The translations under genes and the position numbers were made by a program. From contig NZ_CP107834.1 of assembly GCF_036346595.1 (NCBI RefSeq), positions 6,138,001 to 6,202,000 of the forward strand: 64,000 nucleotides of DNA. The letters run 5' to 3'. Source of the DNA: Streptomyces sp. NBC_00525 (GTDB lineage Bacteria > Actinomycetota > Actinomycetes > Streptomycetales > Streptomycetaceae). The notes under the pieces are model-generated. The model was given only the letters and a program-made list of their open reading frames with translations. It had not been told where the DNA came from and ran no database searches. This document shows, one piece after another, positions 1 to 9,783 of the stretch. Position 1 is the first letter of the stretch; each line of letters opens with the position of its first letter.

Positions 1-1603
1 AGTCCCCGGTGTTCGGCGAGGCGAACCCCTCGCCCATGTCGGTCGAGCCCGCCCGCACCGTGTCCCGCAGCTTCACCTGCTTGAGGAACAGCGCGACGAC
101 GAACCCGATCAGCGCCACGGGCACCGTCCACAGGAACACCGTGTGCAAGGTGTCCGCGTACGCCTGGGCCAGCGGCGCCGACTGGGCGGGGGGCAGCGCG
201 TGCAGCCCCTCCGGGCTCTGCGACGCCTTCGCGAGCACGGCGGGATCGCCGCCCGCCCGCGCCGCCTCGGCGATCCCGTCCCTGAGATGGGGGCCGAGCC
301 CGTTGGCGTAGATCGTCCCGAAGACGGCGGTGCCGAAGGAGCTGCCGAGCGTTCGGAAGAAGGTCACGCCCGAGGTCGCCGTGCCCAGGTCCGCGTAGTC
401 GACGGTGTTCTGCACCGCGATCGTCAGAACCTGCATGGACAGGCCGATCCCGATGCCCAGGATCAGCATGTACAGCGACTCCAGCCACACCCCGCTGTCC
501 GGGCCCATCCGGGAGAGCAGGAAGAGACCGGCCGCCATGACGAGTGACCCGACGATGGGGAAGATCCGGTAGCGGCCGGTCTTGCTGACCACATTGCCGC
601 TGAAGATCGACGCCGCCAGCAGACCGGCGACCATCGGCAGGGTCCGCACCCCCGACAGGGTCGCCGAGTCGCCGTCCACGTACTGGAGATACGTCGGCAG
701 GAAGATCATCGCGCCGAGCATCGCGAACCCCACGATGAAGCTCAGCACCGAGCACACCGTGAAGACCGGGTTGCCGAAGAGCCGCATCGGCAGCATCGGC
801 TCCTTCGCCCGGAACTCCACCAGGCAGAACAGCGCGAGCGCCACCACACCGAGCACGAACAGCCCGATGATGACCCCGGAGCCCCAGGCGTACTCGTTGC
901 CGCCCCAGCTGGTGGCCAGGATCAGGGCGCTGGCCCCGACCGTGACCATGGCGATGCCCGAGTAGTCGATGACCGGCCGCCCGGCCGCCTTCACGGACGG
1001 GATCGTCCGGGCCGCCGCGACGACCACCACGATCGCGATCGGCACATTGACGTAGAACGCCCAGCGCCAGGTCAGATGGTCGGTGAACAGCCCGCCCAGC
1101 AGCGGGCCGATCACGGTCGAAACCCCGAACACGGCACCGATCGCGCCCTGGTACTTGCCCCGGTCGCGCAGCGGGATGACGTCCGCGATCAACGCCATCG
1201 AGGTGACCATCAGACCGCCGGCGCCGATGCCCTGGAGCCCGCGCCACACGATCAGCAGCGTCATGTTCGTCGCGAGCCCGCAGAGGAACGAACCGGTGAT
1301 GAAGATGACGGCGGACACCTGGAAGACGATCTTCCGCCCGAACAGGTCGCCGAACTTGCCGACCAGGACCGTCGCCACGGTCTCCGCCAGCAGATAGGCG
1401 GTGACCACCCACGACATGTGCGCGGCGCCCCCGAGGTCCGAGACGATCGTGGGCAGTGCCGTGCCCACGATCGTCTGGTCCAGCGCGGCCAGCAGGATGC
1501 CCAGCACGATCGTGGCGAAGACGATGTTGCGGCGGCGCGGATCGAGCACGGGCGGCGCGGCGGCACTCCGTGCGACGGGTGCGGTCTCGCTGGCAGTGGT
1601 CAC
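1..1603 (-). CDS. DHA2-family drug-efflux permease (partial)
   Basis: Reading the minus strand from a GTG at 1603 gives about 534 residues with no stop before the window edge, so the C-terminal end is missing. The protein is a multi-pass MFS permease of the EmrB/QacA (DHA2, 14-helix) type. It has a short cytoplasmic N-terminus and then the family motif LDQTIVGTALPTI in the first helix, followed by VGKFGDLFGRK in the loop after helix 2. Proton-coupled drug export from the cytoplasm is the family role; the substrate cannot be read from the sequence. A GAGGG-like ribosome site precedes the GTG. No regulator gene is adjacent inside the window. Confidence 0.9.
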   Translation of the reverse strand, partial: MTTASETAPVARSAAAPPVLDPRRRNIVFATIVLGILLAALDQTIVGTALPTIVSDLGGAAHMSWVVTAYLLAETVATVLVGKFGDLFGRKIVFQVSAVIFITGSFLCGLATNMTLLIVWRGLQGIGAGGLMVTSMALIADVIPLRDRGKYQGAIGAVFGVSTVIGPLLGGLFTDHLTWRWAFYVNVPIAIVVVVAAARTIPSVKAAGRPVIDYSGIAMVTVGASALILATSWGGNEYAWGSGVIIGLFVLGVVALALFCLVEFRAKEPMLPMRLFGNPVFTVCSVLSFIVGFAMLGAMIFLPTYLQYVDGDSATLSGVRTLPMVAGLLAASIFSGNVVSKTGRYRIFPIVGSLVMAAGLFLLSRMGPDSGVWLESLYMLILGIGIGLSMQVLTIAVQNTVDYADLGTATSGVTFFRTLGSSFGTAVFGTIYANGLGPHLRDGIAEAARAGGDPAVLAKASQSPEGLHALPPAQSAPLAQAYADTLHTVFLWTVPVALIGFVVALFLKQVKLRDTVRAGSTDMGEGFASPNTGD

Positions 1604-1658
1604 CCTTGCACCCTCACATCGCGCCGAATCACCCGCATGCGGGGAACGCCCGGACGTG

Positions 1659-2486
1659 TCAGCCCAGCAGATCCCGCAGCGACGCCGTCATCCGCGCGGC
1701 GAAGGCCTCGCGCACGGGGGCGGACACCCGGTCCAGCGACAGATACGGATTGAGGTCCTCCAGCTCCACCAGCAGCAGTTCGCCGTCCGCCGTCCGGCAC
1801 GCGTCCACACGCTGGATGCCGTGCTCCAGCGTGTTCCACTCCACGAACGACCGCGCGAACGCCAGGTCCGCCGCGCTCGCCGGGTACGGCTCCAGCACCC
1901 ACCGCCGCTCCGGGTCCGGGGCGTGCAGCGCGTACTGGAAGTCGTGGTCCACGAAGTAGAAGGACACCTCGTAGCGGAAGTCGATCCGGGGCTGGACGAG
2001 CAGGGTGCCGTCCGCGCCGGGCTCCAACTCGGGCGTCGCCACGAAGCGCAGCCCGACCGAGTCCGCGCCCAGCTTCGGCTTGACGACATAGCTCTCCGCC
2101 CGCGGCAGCAGCCCCAGATCCGCCGCCCGGTCCACGGTGGGTATCACCGGGTGTCCGGCGCGGCTGAGATCCACCAGGTACTGCTTGCCCGCCATGTCCC
2201 CGCGCCCGTTCAGCGGGTTGTACACCCGGGCGCCCAGCTCCAGGGCCCGCGCCCGGAACGCCTCGTACGCCTCCCGGTAGTGCAGCACGGGACCGCTGTT
2301 GCGTACGACGACGGCGTCGAACCGGTCGAGCAGCGCGGCCGCGTCGCGCGGGTGGCAGAGCGCGATGTCGAAGTCGGCGCGCAGTCGCGCGGTCAGCGCG
2401 ATGTCCTCGTCGCAGTAGCGCCGGCCGCGCGCCTCGTAGGCCAGGTCGGTGACGAAGAGGACGGACGGGCGCGGGACGGCGGGCAT
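1659..2486 (-). CDS. ATP-grasp domain protein
   Basis: The 275-residue protein starts at an ATG preceded by GGGGGAGC. The N-terminal half (VLFVTDLAYEARGRRYCDED, then DAVVVRNSGPV) looks like a pre-ATP-grasp fold. The C-terminal half has the lysine strand SYVVKPKLGADSVG, a ligand strand LLVQPRIDF and the acidic metal site LLLVELEDLNPYLSLD, which resemble the glutathione-synthetase/RimK type of ATP-grasp ligase. Such enzymes join a carboxylate to an amine through an acyl phosphate. No partner gene reveals the substrate, so the reaction is unknown. It lies downstream of the acyl-CoA dehydrogenase with an 83-base gap. Confidence 0.7.
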   Translation of the reverse strand: MPAVPRPSVLFVTDLAYEARGRRYCDEDIALTARLRADFDIALCHPRDAAALLDRFDAVVVRNSGPVLHYREAYEAFRARALELGARVYNPLNGRGDMAGKQYLVDLSRAGHPVIPTVDRAADLGLLPRAESYVVKPKLGADSVGLRFVATPELEPGADGTLLVQPRIDFRYEVSFYFVDHDFQYALHAPDPERRWVLEPYPASAADLAFARSFVEWNTLEHGIQRVDACRTADGELLLVELEDLNPYLSLDRVSAPVREAFAARMTASLRDLLG

Positions 2487-2569
2487 GGGCGCTCCCCCTG
2501 GGTGCGGTCGGTGGGCGGACGCGCCCATCCTCGCGGGCCCGCCCGCGCCCCGTGCCGGCGCCCCCGCGC

Positions 2570-3784
2570 TCAGCGGATGTGCCGGCCGGAGATGGCCCGG
2601 GCGATGACCAGACGCTGGATCTCGCTGGTGCCCTCGAAGATCGTGTAGATCTTGGCGTCGCGGTACATCCGCTCCACCGGGTGCTCCCGGCTGTATCCCG
2701 CGCCGCCGAGGATCTGGACCGCCTTCTCCGTCGCGGCCACCGCGAGTTCGCCCGCGCGCAGCTTGGCCATGGAGCCCTGACCGGCGTCGAAGGCGCGGTC
2801 GTTGCGGGCCATCCACGCGGCTTGCCGGATCAGCAGCCGTACGGCCTCGATCTCGGTCCGCAGGTCGGCCAGCGCGAACGCGATCGACTGGTTCTCGATG
2901 ACCGGCCGCCCGAACGCCTCGCGCTGCCCGGCGTACTCCAGCGCGTATTCGTACGCGGCGCGCGCGATGCCCAGCGCCTGGGCGCCGACCGTGGGGCGGC
3001 TGACCTCGAAGGTGGCCATCGCGGCCTGCCCCTTGGCGGTGCCGCCCTCGCGGGCGCGGGCCAGCCGGGCATCCAGCCTCTCCCTGCCGCCGAGCAGGCA
3101 GTGGCCCGGCACCCGTACGTCGTCGAGGAAGACGTCCGCCGTGTGCGAGGCGCGCAGGCCCAGCTTCTTGATGGTGCGGCCGGCGGCCAGGCCCGCGGTG
3201 CCGGGCGGCACGATGAACGCCGCCTGCCCGCGCGCGCCGAGCGCGGGGTCGACGGAGGCGACCACCACGTGCACCTCGGCGATGCCGCCGTTGGTGATCC
3301 ACGCCTTCTGGCCGGAGATCACCCACTCGTCCCTCGCCTCGTCGTAGCGGGCTCGGGTGGTCATCGCGGAGACGTCGGAGCCGGCCTGCGGTTCGGACAC
3401 GCAGAACGCCGCGACCTTCGGCTCGTCCGCGTCCCCGTAGCACTGCGGCACCCACTCGGCGAGCTGGTCCGGGGTGCCGGAGGCGAAGATCCCGGCGACG
3501 GCGAGCGAGGTGCCGAACAGGGCCATGCCGATGCCGGCGTCGCCCCAGAACAGCTCCTCGTTGGCTATCTGGAGGGAGAGCCCCGAGGGGTCGCCGTACA
3601 TGTCGGCCAGCGACTCGAACCCGTAGAGCCCGATCCGGGCGGCCTCCTGGATGACCGGCCAGGGCGTCTCCTCGCGGGCGTCCCACTCGGCCGCCGCCGG
3701 GCGCACCACCTCGGCGGCGAAGCCGTGCACCCAGTCACGCAGGTCCCGCTGCTCCTCGGTCAGCGCGAGGGAGAAGTGGCTCAT
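2570..3784 (-). CDS. acyl-CoA dehydrogenase
   Basis: A 404-residue FAD-dependent acyl-CoA dehydrogenase of normal length, which oxidises the alpha-beta bond of an acyl-CoA. The family signatures are present: CVSEPQAGSD near residue 130, then GYSREHPVERMYRDAKIYTI and FEGTSEIQRLVIARAI at the C-terminus. The glutamate in FEGTSEIQ is the usual catalytic base of the short/medium-chain type. The gene starts 4 bases after the stop of the SCP2 gene and has no good ribosome site of its own, so the two are probably translationally coupled and controlled from the tandem operator at 4272-4301. Chain-length preference is unknown. Confidence 0.93.
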   Translation of the reverse strand: MSHFSLALTEEQRDLRDWVHGFAAEVVRPAAAEWDAREETPWPVIQEAARIGLYGFESLADMYGDPSGLSLQIANEELFWGDAGIGMALFGTSLAVAGIFASGTPDQLAEWVPQCYGDADEPKVAAFCVSEPQAGSDVSAMTTRARYDEARDEWVISGQKAWITNGGIAEVHVVVASVDPALGARGQAAFIVPPGTAGLAAGRTIKKLGLRASHTADVFLDDVRVPGHCLLGGRERLDARLARAREGGTAKGQAAMATFEVSRPTVGAQALGIARAAYEYALEYAGQREAFGRPVIENQSIAFALADLRTEIEAVRLLIRQAAWMARNDRAFDAGQGSMAKLRAGELAVAATEKAVQILGGAGYSREHPVERMYRDAKIYTIFEGTSEIQRLVIARAISGRHIR

Positions 3785-3788
3785 CGGC

Positions 3789-4262
3789 TCACGCCTTCGG
3801 GATGTCGAAGTAACGGGTCAGCCCGGAGGCCAGGCCCACGTCGCCGGCCACCTTCAGCTTGCGCATCATGAACATGGTGATGGGGTTGCCGTTGCCGGAG
3901 ACCAGCTTGAGGAACTCCGTGTCCGCCATGATCAGCGTGGTGCGCGGCTCGGCGTCCGAGCGGCCCTCGGTCACCGCGCAGGTGCCGTCCGCGAGGGCGG
4001 TCTCGTAGACCACCTCGGTGTCCCCGGTGATCTTCCAGCGGATCAGCGCCGTCAGCCCTCCCGCCGCCTCCGGGCGGAACTGCTGCCGCATCCGGCCGAA
4101 GACCTCACCGAGCACCCGTGTGCGCAGCTCGCCGTGCATGACCTCGGAGAGCTGCCGGGCGGACAGACCCTTCACGATCCGGGCGAACTCCTCGGGGGAG
4201 ACGGCCGCGAAGTCGAGGGCGGCCAGTTCGCCGGTGACCTCGCCGCTGCTGTTGTCGGGCAC
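3789..4262 (-). CDS. SCP2 sterol-binding domain protein
   Basis: A 157-residue protein that is essentially one SCP2-like domain, a small lipid-binding fold found in sterol carrier proteins and in many actinobacterial fatty-acid genes. Visible features are a charged N-terminal helical stretch (SPEEFARIVKGLSARQLSEV) and a C-terminal segment with MADTEFLKLVSGNGNPI and KVAGDVGLASGLTRYFD, typical of the family. It begins at a GTG seven bases after AAGGAG. It is the first gene of a two-gene operon with the downstream dehydrogenase, suggesting it carries or presents the acyl/lipid substrate. The ribosome site overlaps the proximal operator, so a bound repressor would also sit at the translation start. 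Confidence 0.85.
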   Translation of the reverse strand: MPDNSSGEVTGELAALDFAAVSPEEFARIVKGLSARQLSEVMHGELRTRVLGEVFGRMRQQFRPEAAGGLTALIRWKITGDTEVVYETALADGTCAVTEGRSDAEPRTTLIMADTEFLKLVSGNGNPITMFMMRKLKVAGDVGLASGLTRYFDIPKA

Positions 4263-4271
4263 GCCAGCTCC

Positions 4272-4301
4272 TTACTCCGAAGTAAACTTACTTTTGAGTA
4301 A
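4272..4301. promoter_or_regulatory. Tandem palindromic operator of the SCP2/acyl-CoA dehydrogenase operon
   Basis: Two perfect 14-base palindromes of the form TTACT-N4-AGTAA lie at 4272-4285 and 4288-4301, two bases apart (16 bases centre to centre). They sit just upstream of the GTG at 4262, and the first overlaps its ribosome site. Size, symmetry and spacing suit a TetR-family dimer binding as a pair. No regulator is adjacent, so the protein that binds here is unknown. Confidence 0.75.
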
Positions 4302-4366
4302 GGTAAGGGTGCGGCGGTCTCGCCGCAAGACGTGCCGGCGGGGGCCGTACGGGGCGCCCCGCCCGG

Positions 4367-4630
4367 TCACCAGGCGGAGCCGGGGCGCACCACCAGCCGG
4401 GGGTGGTGCGTGGCGAGCACCTTGTTGGCGCGGGCCAGGTCCGCCAGGGCCTCCTCGCGGTCGGCCTGGTCCTCGATGCCGAGCCGGGGCCCCCGGAACC
4501 TGCGGACCTCGCGTGCGGCGCACTCGGCGTCGAACTCCGCCCGCAGGACGTGCGCGGGTGTGCAGGCGCCGATGAGCGCGGCGATACGGTCCGGGATCGG
4601 GACGGGGACGAGCAGGTGCGGGGCGGTCAT
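4367..4630 (-). CDS. small hypothetical protein, 87 residues
   Basis: I do not recognise this protein. An ATG at 4630 preceded by GAGAGGGAAA opens an 87-residue frame beginning MTAPHLLVPVPIPDRIAALI. It has an arginine/glutamate-rich, probably helical middle (HVLRAEFDAECAAREVRRF) and no signal peptide or membrane segment. Upstream-extended starts in the same frame read through low-quality proline-rich sequence and were not used. It is separated from the SCP2 gene by about 100 bases holding that gene's operators, so it is probably its own unit. Confidence 0.5.
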   Translation of the reverse strand: MTAPHLLVPVPIPDRIAALIGACTPAHVLRAEFDAECAAREVRRFRGPRLGIEDQADREEALADLARANKVLATHHPRLVVRPGSAW

Positions 4631-4708
4631 GGGGGTTTCCCTCTCGATGGTGGCCAGAAGGTCGGGCGGCGGGCCGCCGGGTGGGCGGCCGACACCTCTC
4701 CTCCATCT

Positions 4709-4736
4709 AACGAGACGCAGTTCCGGGTTTCTCGTT
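4709..4736. other. Hairpin between the small hypothetical gene and the PucR-type gene
   Basis: AACGAGA (4709-4715) and TCTCGTT (4730-4736) form a 7-base inverted repeat in the AT-richer gap 4631-4847. It lies after the stop of the PucR-type gene and before the start of the small gene, both on the minus strand. It could be a weak terminator or an operator. About 50 bases further, 4786-4799 reads TTACCAGCAAGTAG, matching the TTAC-N6-GTAG pattern of the mce promoter sites. Confidence 0.35.
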
Positions 4737-4847
4737 GCGTGCGTCTCCGTGTGGCAACCGTTTGGGAATGACCGGCTATTTCCCCTTACCAGCAAGTAGG
4801 TTGACTTCGCGTGAGATGCTCGTCCGTTCGCGGCCGCGTCGCGCTGT

Positions 4848-6071
4848 TCAGATGGGGGCGTCGTTGCTGCGGGCACGCAGCCTCATGGCGCGAAGCACGG
4901 TCTCCGTGGAGAACCGCGCCTCCGGATCGACCAGTTGATCGCCGAAGATCGATTCCAGATTGCGCATCCGGTAGCGGACGGTCTGGGGGTGTACGTCGAG
5001 CAGCTCGCCCATCTGGGCCGCCGTGCCTCGGGTGTCGAGCCAGATCCGCAGCGTCTCGATGAGCCGTTCACGCCGGTTGGCGCTGATATTGGCCATCGGG
5101 GCGAGTTCGCGGCGCGCGAGCTGGTCCAGCAGGACCGGATCGGAGAGCAGCCACAGGGTGATCAGGTGGTCCTCGCAGAGGATGGCCGGCGCGTCGTCGA
5201 TGACACCGGCGTCCACGAGTTCCAGCACCCGCCGGGCCCAGCGGATCGAGTCCGAGGCCAGGGAGGCGGGGACGGTGAGACCGATGGCCGCGCGGACGCC
5301 GGGGAGCGCGTGTTCGAGCATGCGTCTGCGCATGTCGTCGAAGGGCCCCGGTATGAGTAAGTGCGGCTGGGGTTCGGTGAAGTCCACGAGCACGTCGCGG
5401 TCGATGGCCAGCCGGTCCAGATCGGGCGACGGCCGTACCGCAACGAGCGTCACCTCGTCCGGCAGCGTCCAGCCGGTCTGCTCACACAGCTCGGCGATGG
5501 CCACGCGCGGCACCGGCCGCCCCGCCAGGATCAGGTGCAGCAGCCTGCGCCGCAGGGTGTCCGTGTGGTCGTCGGACGCCGACCGCACCTCCAGATACCC
5601 CTCGCGCGACAGGGCCTCCAGCTCGTCCACGTACGAGAAGAGCGCGTCCGCGAACGTCAGCATCATGGTGGGGGAGAGGTTGTAGCGCCTGCCGATCTTC
5701 TTCGCCCGCCGCAGCGCCACCCGCGCGCCCAGCCGGTACGCCCCCTGCAACTGGTCCAGGCCGCGCCCCTCGTACGCCTCGAACCTGCCGAACCTCCGGC
5801 ACATCTCGTCGCGCAGCGCGGACGGGGCGCTGGGTTCGGCCACCTGGTCCACGAACACGGAGATGCTCTGCTCGACGCCGACCCGGATGCCCTGGCCGTA
5901 CGGGCCGTCGAGAAGCCGCGCGTACTCGGGATAGGCGCGGGTGACCTCCAGGCCGATCTCCTTGATGAGACTCGGTAGTTCCGGCCGCACGATCGTGGCG
6001 AACTCCTGCGGCAGCGGTCCCAGTGGTTCTCCCAGCTCCGAGGGTTGCGCAACTCCCGGCATACCTTTCAA
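4848..6071 (-). CDS. PucR/CdaR-type helix-turn-helix regulator
   Basis: A 407-residue cytoplasmic regulator. The last 70 residues are the PucR C-terminal helix-turn-helix (LRIWLDTRGTAAQMGELLDV, then HPQTVRYRMRNLESIFGDQL), which defines the family. The middle resembles the GGDEF-related domain of CdaR regulators, and the N-terminal 180 residues are helical (GRFEAYEGRGLDQLQGAYRL). Ligands vary widely in the family, so the signal is unknown. Codon 238 (5358-5360 on the plus strand) is TTA, which in Streptomyces is read only by the developmental bldA tRNA. The gene faces away from the secreted-protein genes across a 756-base gap and is the nearest regulator to them. A second ATG nine bases in (6062) is also possible. 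Confidence 0.85.
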   Translation of the reverse strand: MKGMPGVAQPSELGEPLGPLPQEFATIVRPELPSLIKEIGLEVTRAYPEYARLLDGPYGQGIRVGVEQSISVFVDQVAEPSAPSALRDEMCRRFGRFEAYEGRGLDQLQGAYRLGARVALRRAKKIGRRYNLSPTMMLTFADALFSYVDELEALSREGYLEVRSASDDHTDTLRRRLLHLILAGRPVPRVAIAELCEQTGWTLPDEVTLVAVRPSPDLDRLAIDRDVLVDFTEPQPHLLIPGPFDDMRRRMLEHALPGVRAAIGLTVPASLASDSIRWARRVLELVDAGVIDDAPAILCEDHLITLWLLSDPVLLDQLARRELAPMANISANRRERLIETLRIWLDTRGTAAQMGELLDVHPQTVRYRMRNLESIFGDQLVDPEARFSTETVLRAMRLRARSNDAPI

Positions 6072-6108
6072 CCCCTTGCTCTCCGGCGCCCGATGGGGGT
6101 GGACGGAC

Positions 6109-6123
6109 GGGAGAGCGCTCCCA
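6109..6123. promoter_or_regulatory. LacI-type palindrome upstream of the PucR-type gene
   Basis: GGGAGAGCGCTCCCA contains the GAGCGCTC core used by Streptomyces LacI-family sugar regulators. Read on the minus strand it differs from the cellobiose regulator box TGGGAGCGCTCCCA by one extra base in the right arm. It lies 38 bases before the start of the PucR-type gene. The imperfect symmetry makes function uncertain. Confidence 0.35.
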
Positions 6124-6651
6124 TCCGTCGTCAGGTGCGTACCGACATCGGCTGTTGAAGATAGTCCACGTGTGTGGCCCTGAACACAGGCAGGACAAGA
6201 CGAAATGCAGGGGGCACGTACCGGTTGTTTTCAGCCAACTGTCGCCTCGGTCGCCGCACTCGGGCCCGGCTCGCGGACCCCTTGTGCGGTGCTGATGCGG
6301 GGGCTTGGATTCCGGTAATGCGACGGTCGTTCCGGCCGCTGATCCCGGCTCTTCGAACAATGCCGCCTTCGCATTTCGCGGTGAATTCCACCGGGCCGGC
6401 GACGGGAAGTCAAGAGGACCGCCGGCCGGTCGGCGCTCCGGGCGCGCGTTGCCGGGGAGGCCGTACGGCAGGGCTGTGACGTGGGGCGTTGGGCGACGAC
6501 GGGGGCTGTACCGTCATCAGGTGAGCAGAACGGGCCGCCCGGAGCCCGGCGGGACTGCTCACTTCTCGATAAAAAATCCACCAGCATTGCTCGCCGCGCA
6601 GCAAATTCCCGCGCGGACGGGTCGATTGTGGAGATTCTTTGTTCCAGCGTG

Positions 6652-6682
6652 TTGCGGAGCGACATTACTCGCCCGTAGCGTC
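6652..6682 (+). promoter_or_regulatory. Promoter/operator block upstream of secreted-protein genes
   Basis: A -35-like TTGCGG (6652-6657) is followed after 18 bases by TAGCGT (6676-6681). The stretch 6665-6682 matches 11242-11259, upstream of the mce operon, in 17 of 18 positions, and the mce copy also has TTGCGG at 17 bases spacing. The core reads ATTAC-N6-GTAGC, an imperfect palindrome overlapping the -10. If used, it would leave a leader of about 140 bases before the GTG at 6828. Confidence 0.6.
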
Positions 6683-6797
6683 ATGGCCGAACGCAAGAGG
6701 TCGAGCAGTCGGACACCCACGACTGCCACATTCCTGTCTCGTGACCCCCCGCTCCGGGAGCGCCGCTCACCCGGCCGGAAGTGGCCCCCCGGTGTAG

Positions 6798-7445
<648 letters not shown>

Positions 7446-7467
7446 GGCCGCTGGAGCACACGGGTAC

Positions 7468-7500
7468 GGGCCGGCCGCGGAGCCCCTCCGCGGCCGGCCC
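7468..7500 (+). terminator. Strong hairpin terminator after secreted copy 1
   Basis: A perfect 15-base stem (7468-7482 with 7486-7500) closes a 3-base loop CCC and is followed by a pyrimidine-rich run, 23 bases after the stop at 7445. It should end or reduce transcription before copy 2. Confidence 0.8.
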
Positions 7501-7544
7501 GGCCTTCTCGTTCGGGGGGCGTCGCGCGGCGCCCCGACCCGTGA

Positions 7545-8117
<573 letters not shown>

Positions 8118-8192
8118 GGCGGGTTTCGAAAGCCCCGCACACCGGCCCCGGTACGCACCACCCGCTCGCACCCCGTGGAGGAATGCCCCGAC

Positions 8193-9713
8193 ATGCACAC
8201 TCAGACACCCGTGATCCGTGGGGGGCGTTCCGTGCGGGTCGCCTCCGTCGCCGGACTGGCCCTGCTCGCCGGGCTGTTGTCCGGCGGAGGCTCGGCGGCG
8301 GACGAGAACGCCGGGCCGCTCGGCCTGACAGCCGCGTGCGGTGCCGAGGACGGTACCGAGGCGGTCGTGCCCGCCACCGTGGCACTGTCGGTGGACATCC
8401 CGAAGACCGGCGAGGTCGGCCGGCCCGTGCAGCCGGGGCCCGTGACGTTCGCCCTCACGCTCTCGCGCGCCGAGCTGGCCGCGCTCCTGCCGGAGGGCGC
8501 CGAGACCGTCGTCGGCCGGACCGTGCTCACGGCGAGGATCGCCCAGAACGGCGAGGCGGCCCAGGCGCGGTGGGAGCTCAACGCGCCGAGCACGCCCCTG
8601 CCGGCCGACGGCGATGTGACGCTCGTGCACACCGGCGAGGTCCCCCATGTGACGTTCGGGTCCGCGGGCGACGCCGACTTCTCGGTCGGGGAGTTCACGG
8701 TCGAGCTGCGCTCCGCCGCGGCGGCGCCCGAGGAGAGCGTTCCGGCGTCGGCCGCGATGACGTGCCGGTTGAAGGAGGGGGAGAGCGGGCACCTCGCGAC
8801 CACACGGGTGACCGGCGTCAACGGCGGTGAGCCGTCCAGGGAAGCCGAGCTGCCCTCCACCCCCGCGGGCGGCTCCCCCCGGGCGGACGCCAAGGACATC
8901 GCGGTGGAGCCCGCGGCCGCCGGGGACGAGGCCGACGACTTCTGTCCGGTCGAGCCCCCGGAGGGCGAAGTGGACGGGAGCGACGCACCGCAGCCGCCGC
9001 CCGGTGGCCCCGTCAGGGTCATGGAGCTGCCAGGGGTCTTCATGTGCGCCAACGCGATGGGCCTGGCCAACGTGCGCAAACTGAACGGTGCCATGATCAT
9101 CAACGGTGGCTCCGAACCGGCGCTCATCAGCGTCCTGTCGCCGAAACTCGCAACCGTCCGGTCCTCGAACCAGGAGGGCGGCGGCTACACCCGGTACGAC
9201 TCGCTCGCCAACCTGGACCTGCCGGATGCCGAATCCACCTTCCTGGCCTTCGGGTTCCAGCCGGTGACGGCGAAGGTCTCCTTCGAGACCAGCCCCATGA
9301 CCATCTCGATCGGCAACTACATCGGCCCGAACGGGCGGGAGACGTTCTCTCTCGCCTCCTTCTACCAGTCCCTGCGCCTCCACGACGTCGAGGTCAACGG
9401 CACGCCGCTGGACGTGGGCAGCGACTGCCGGACGTCGAAGCCGTTCAAGGTACTGCTCAACGGCGGCGACAAGTACACGAACGTCGGCGTGGGCGGCCTC
9501 CTGGAGGGTGAGATCGACATCCCGCCCTTCACCGGCTGCGGCACGGGTGGCGAGGACCTGGACCCGCTGTTCACCGCCTCCCTCTCGGGCCCTGGCAACG
9601 GGGTCTTCATGAATCAGGCGTCGACCTGTGTGCCGACCAACCCCACGCGGTCGTACTGCCCGCCCCCGCCGGCGGAGCTGCCGGGGAGGCCCGAAACGAA
9701 GCCCATCCCGTAG
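8193..9713 (+). CDS. large secreted protein of unknown function, possibly DUF6801-like
   Basis: A 506-residue exported protein. ATG 8193 was chosen over the in-frame GTG at 8175 because GGAGGA lies ten bases before it. A signal peptide (RVASVAGLALLAGLLSGGGS) is followed by an immunoglobulin-like beta region of about 150 residues that resembles the DUF6801 domain of actinobacterial secreted proteins (recalled, not searched). A proline/acid-rich linker follows (FCPVEPPEGEVDGSDAPQPP). The C-terminal domain of about 230 residues has five cysteines and the motif IPPFTGCGTGGEDLDPLFTA, then SLSGPGNG. About eight cysteines remain after the signal. It probably sits in or on the cell wall. It follows the two small secreted genes closely. 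Confidence 0.7.
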   Translation: MHTQTPVIRGGRSVRVASVAGLALLAGLLSGGGSAADENAGPLGLTAACGAEDGTEAVVPATVALSVDIPKTGEVGRPVQPGPVTFALTLSRAELAALLPEGAETVVGRTVLTARIAQNGEAAQARWELNAPSTPLPADGDVTLVHTGEVPHVTFGSAGDADFSVGEFTVELRSAAAAPEESVPASAAMTCRLKEGESGHLATTRVTGVNGGEPSREAELPSTPAGGSPRADAKDIAVEPAAAGDEADDFCPVEPPEGEVDGSDAPQPPPGGPVRVMELPGVFMCANAMGLANVRKLNGAMIINGGSEPALISVLSPKLATVRSSNQEGGGYTRYDSLANLDLPDAESTFLAFGFQPVTAKVSFETSPMTISIGNYIGPNGRETFSLASFYQSLRLHDVEVNGTPLDVGSDCRTSKPFKVLLNGGDKYTNVGVGGLLEGEIDIPPFTGCGTGGEDLDPLFTASLSGPGNGVFMNQASTCVPTNPTRSYCPPPPAELPGRPETKPIP

Positions 9714-9730
9714 CGCGGCCGCAGCCGCGA

Positions 9731-9760
9731 AAGGGGCCACCTCCTCGGAGGCGGCCCCTT
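9731..9760. terminator. Bidirectional terminator between convergent secreted-protein genes
   Basis: A nearly perfect stem, AAGGGGCC-A-CCTCC paired with GGAGG-C-GGCCCCTT around a two-base loop, lies between the stops of the plus gene ending at 9713 and the minus gene ending at 9784. Its symmetry suits both directions. Confidence 0.85.
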
Positions 9761-9783
9761 CGGGCTTCACGGTACGGGAACGG

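Noticed and set aside
1659..3686. A 675-residue minus-strand frame spanning two genes
   Set aside because: Only its last 275 residues are a gene (ATP-grasp protein); the rest is an off-frame reading of the acyl-CoA dehydrogenase gene.
6481..6678. A 65-residue frame in the gap before the secreted genes
   Set aside because: No ribosome site, poor codon bias, and it overlaps the promoter block.
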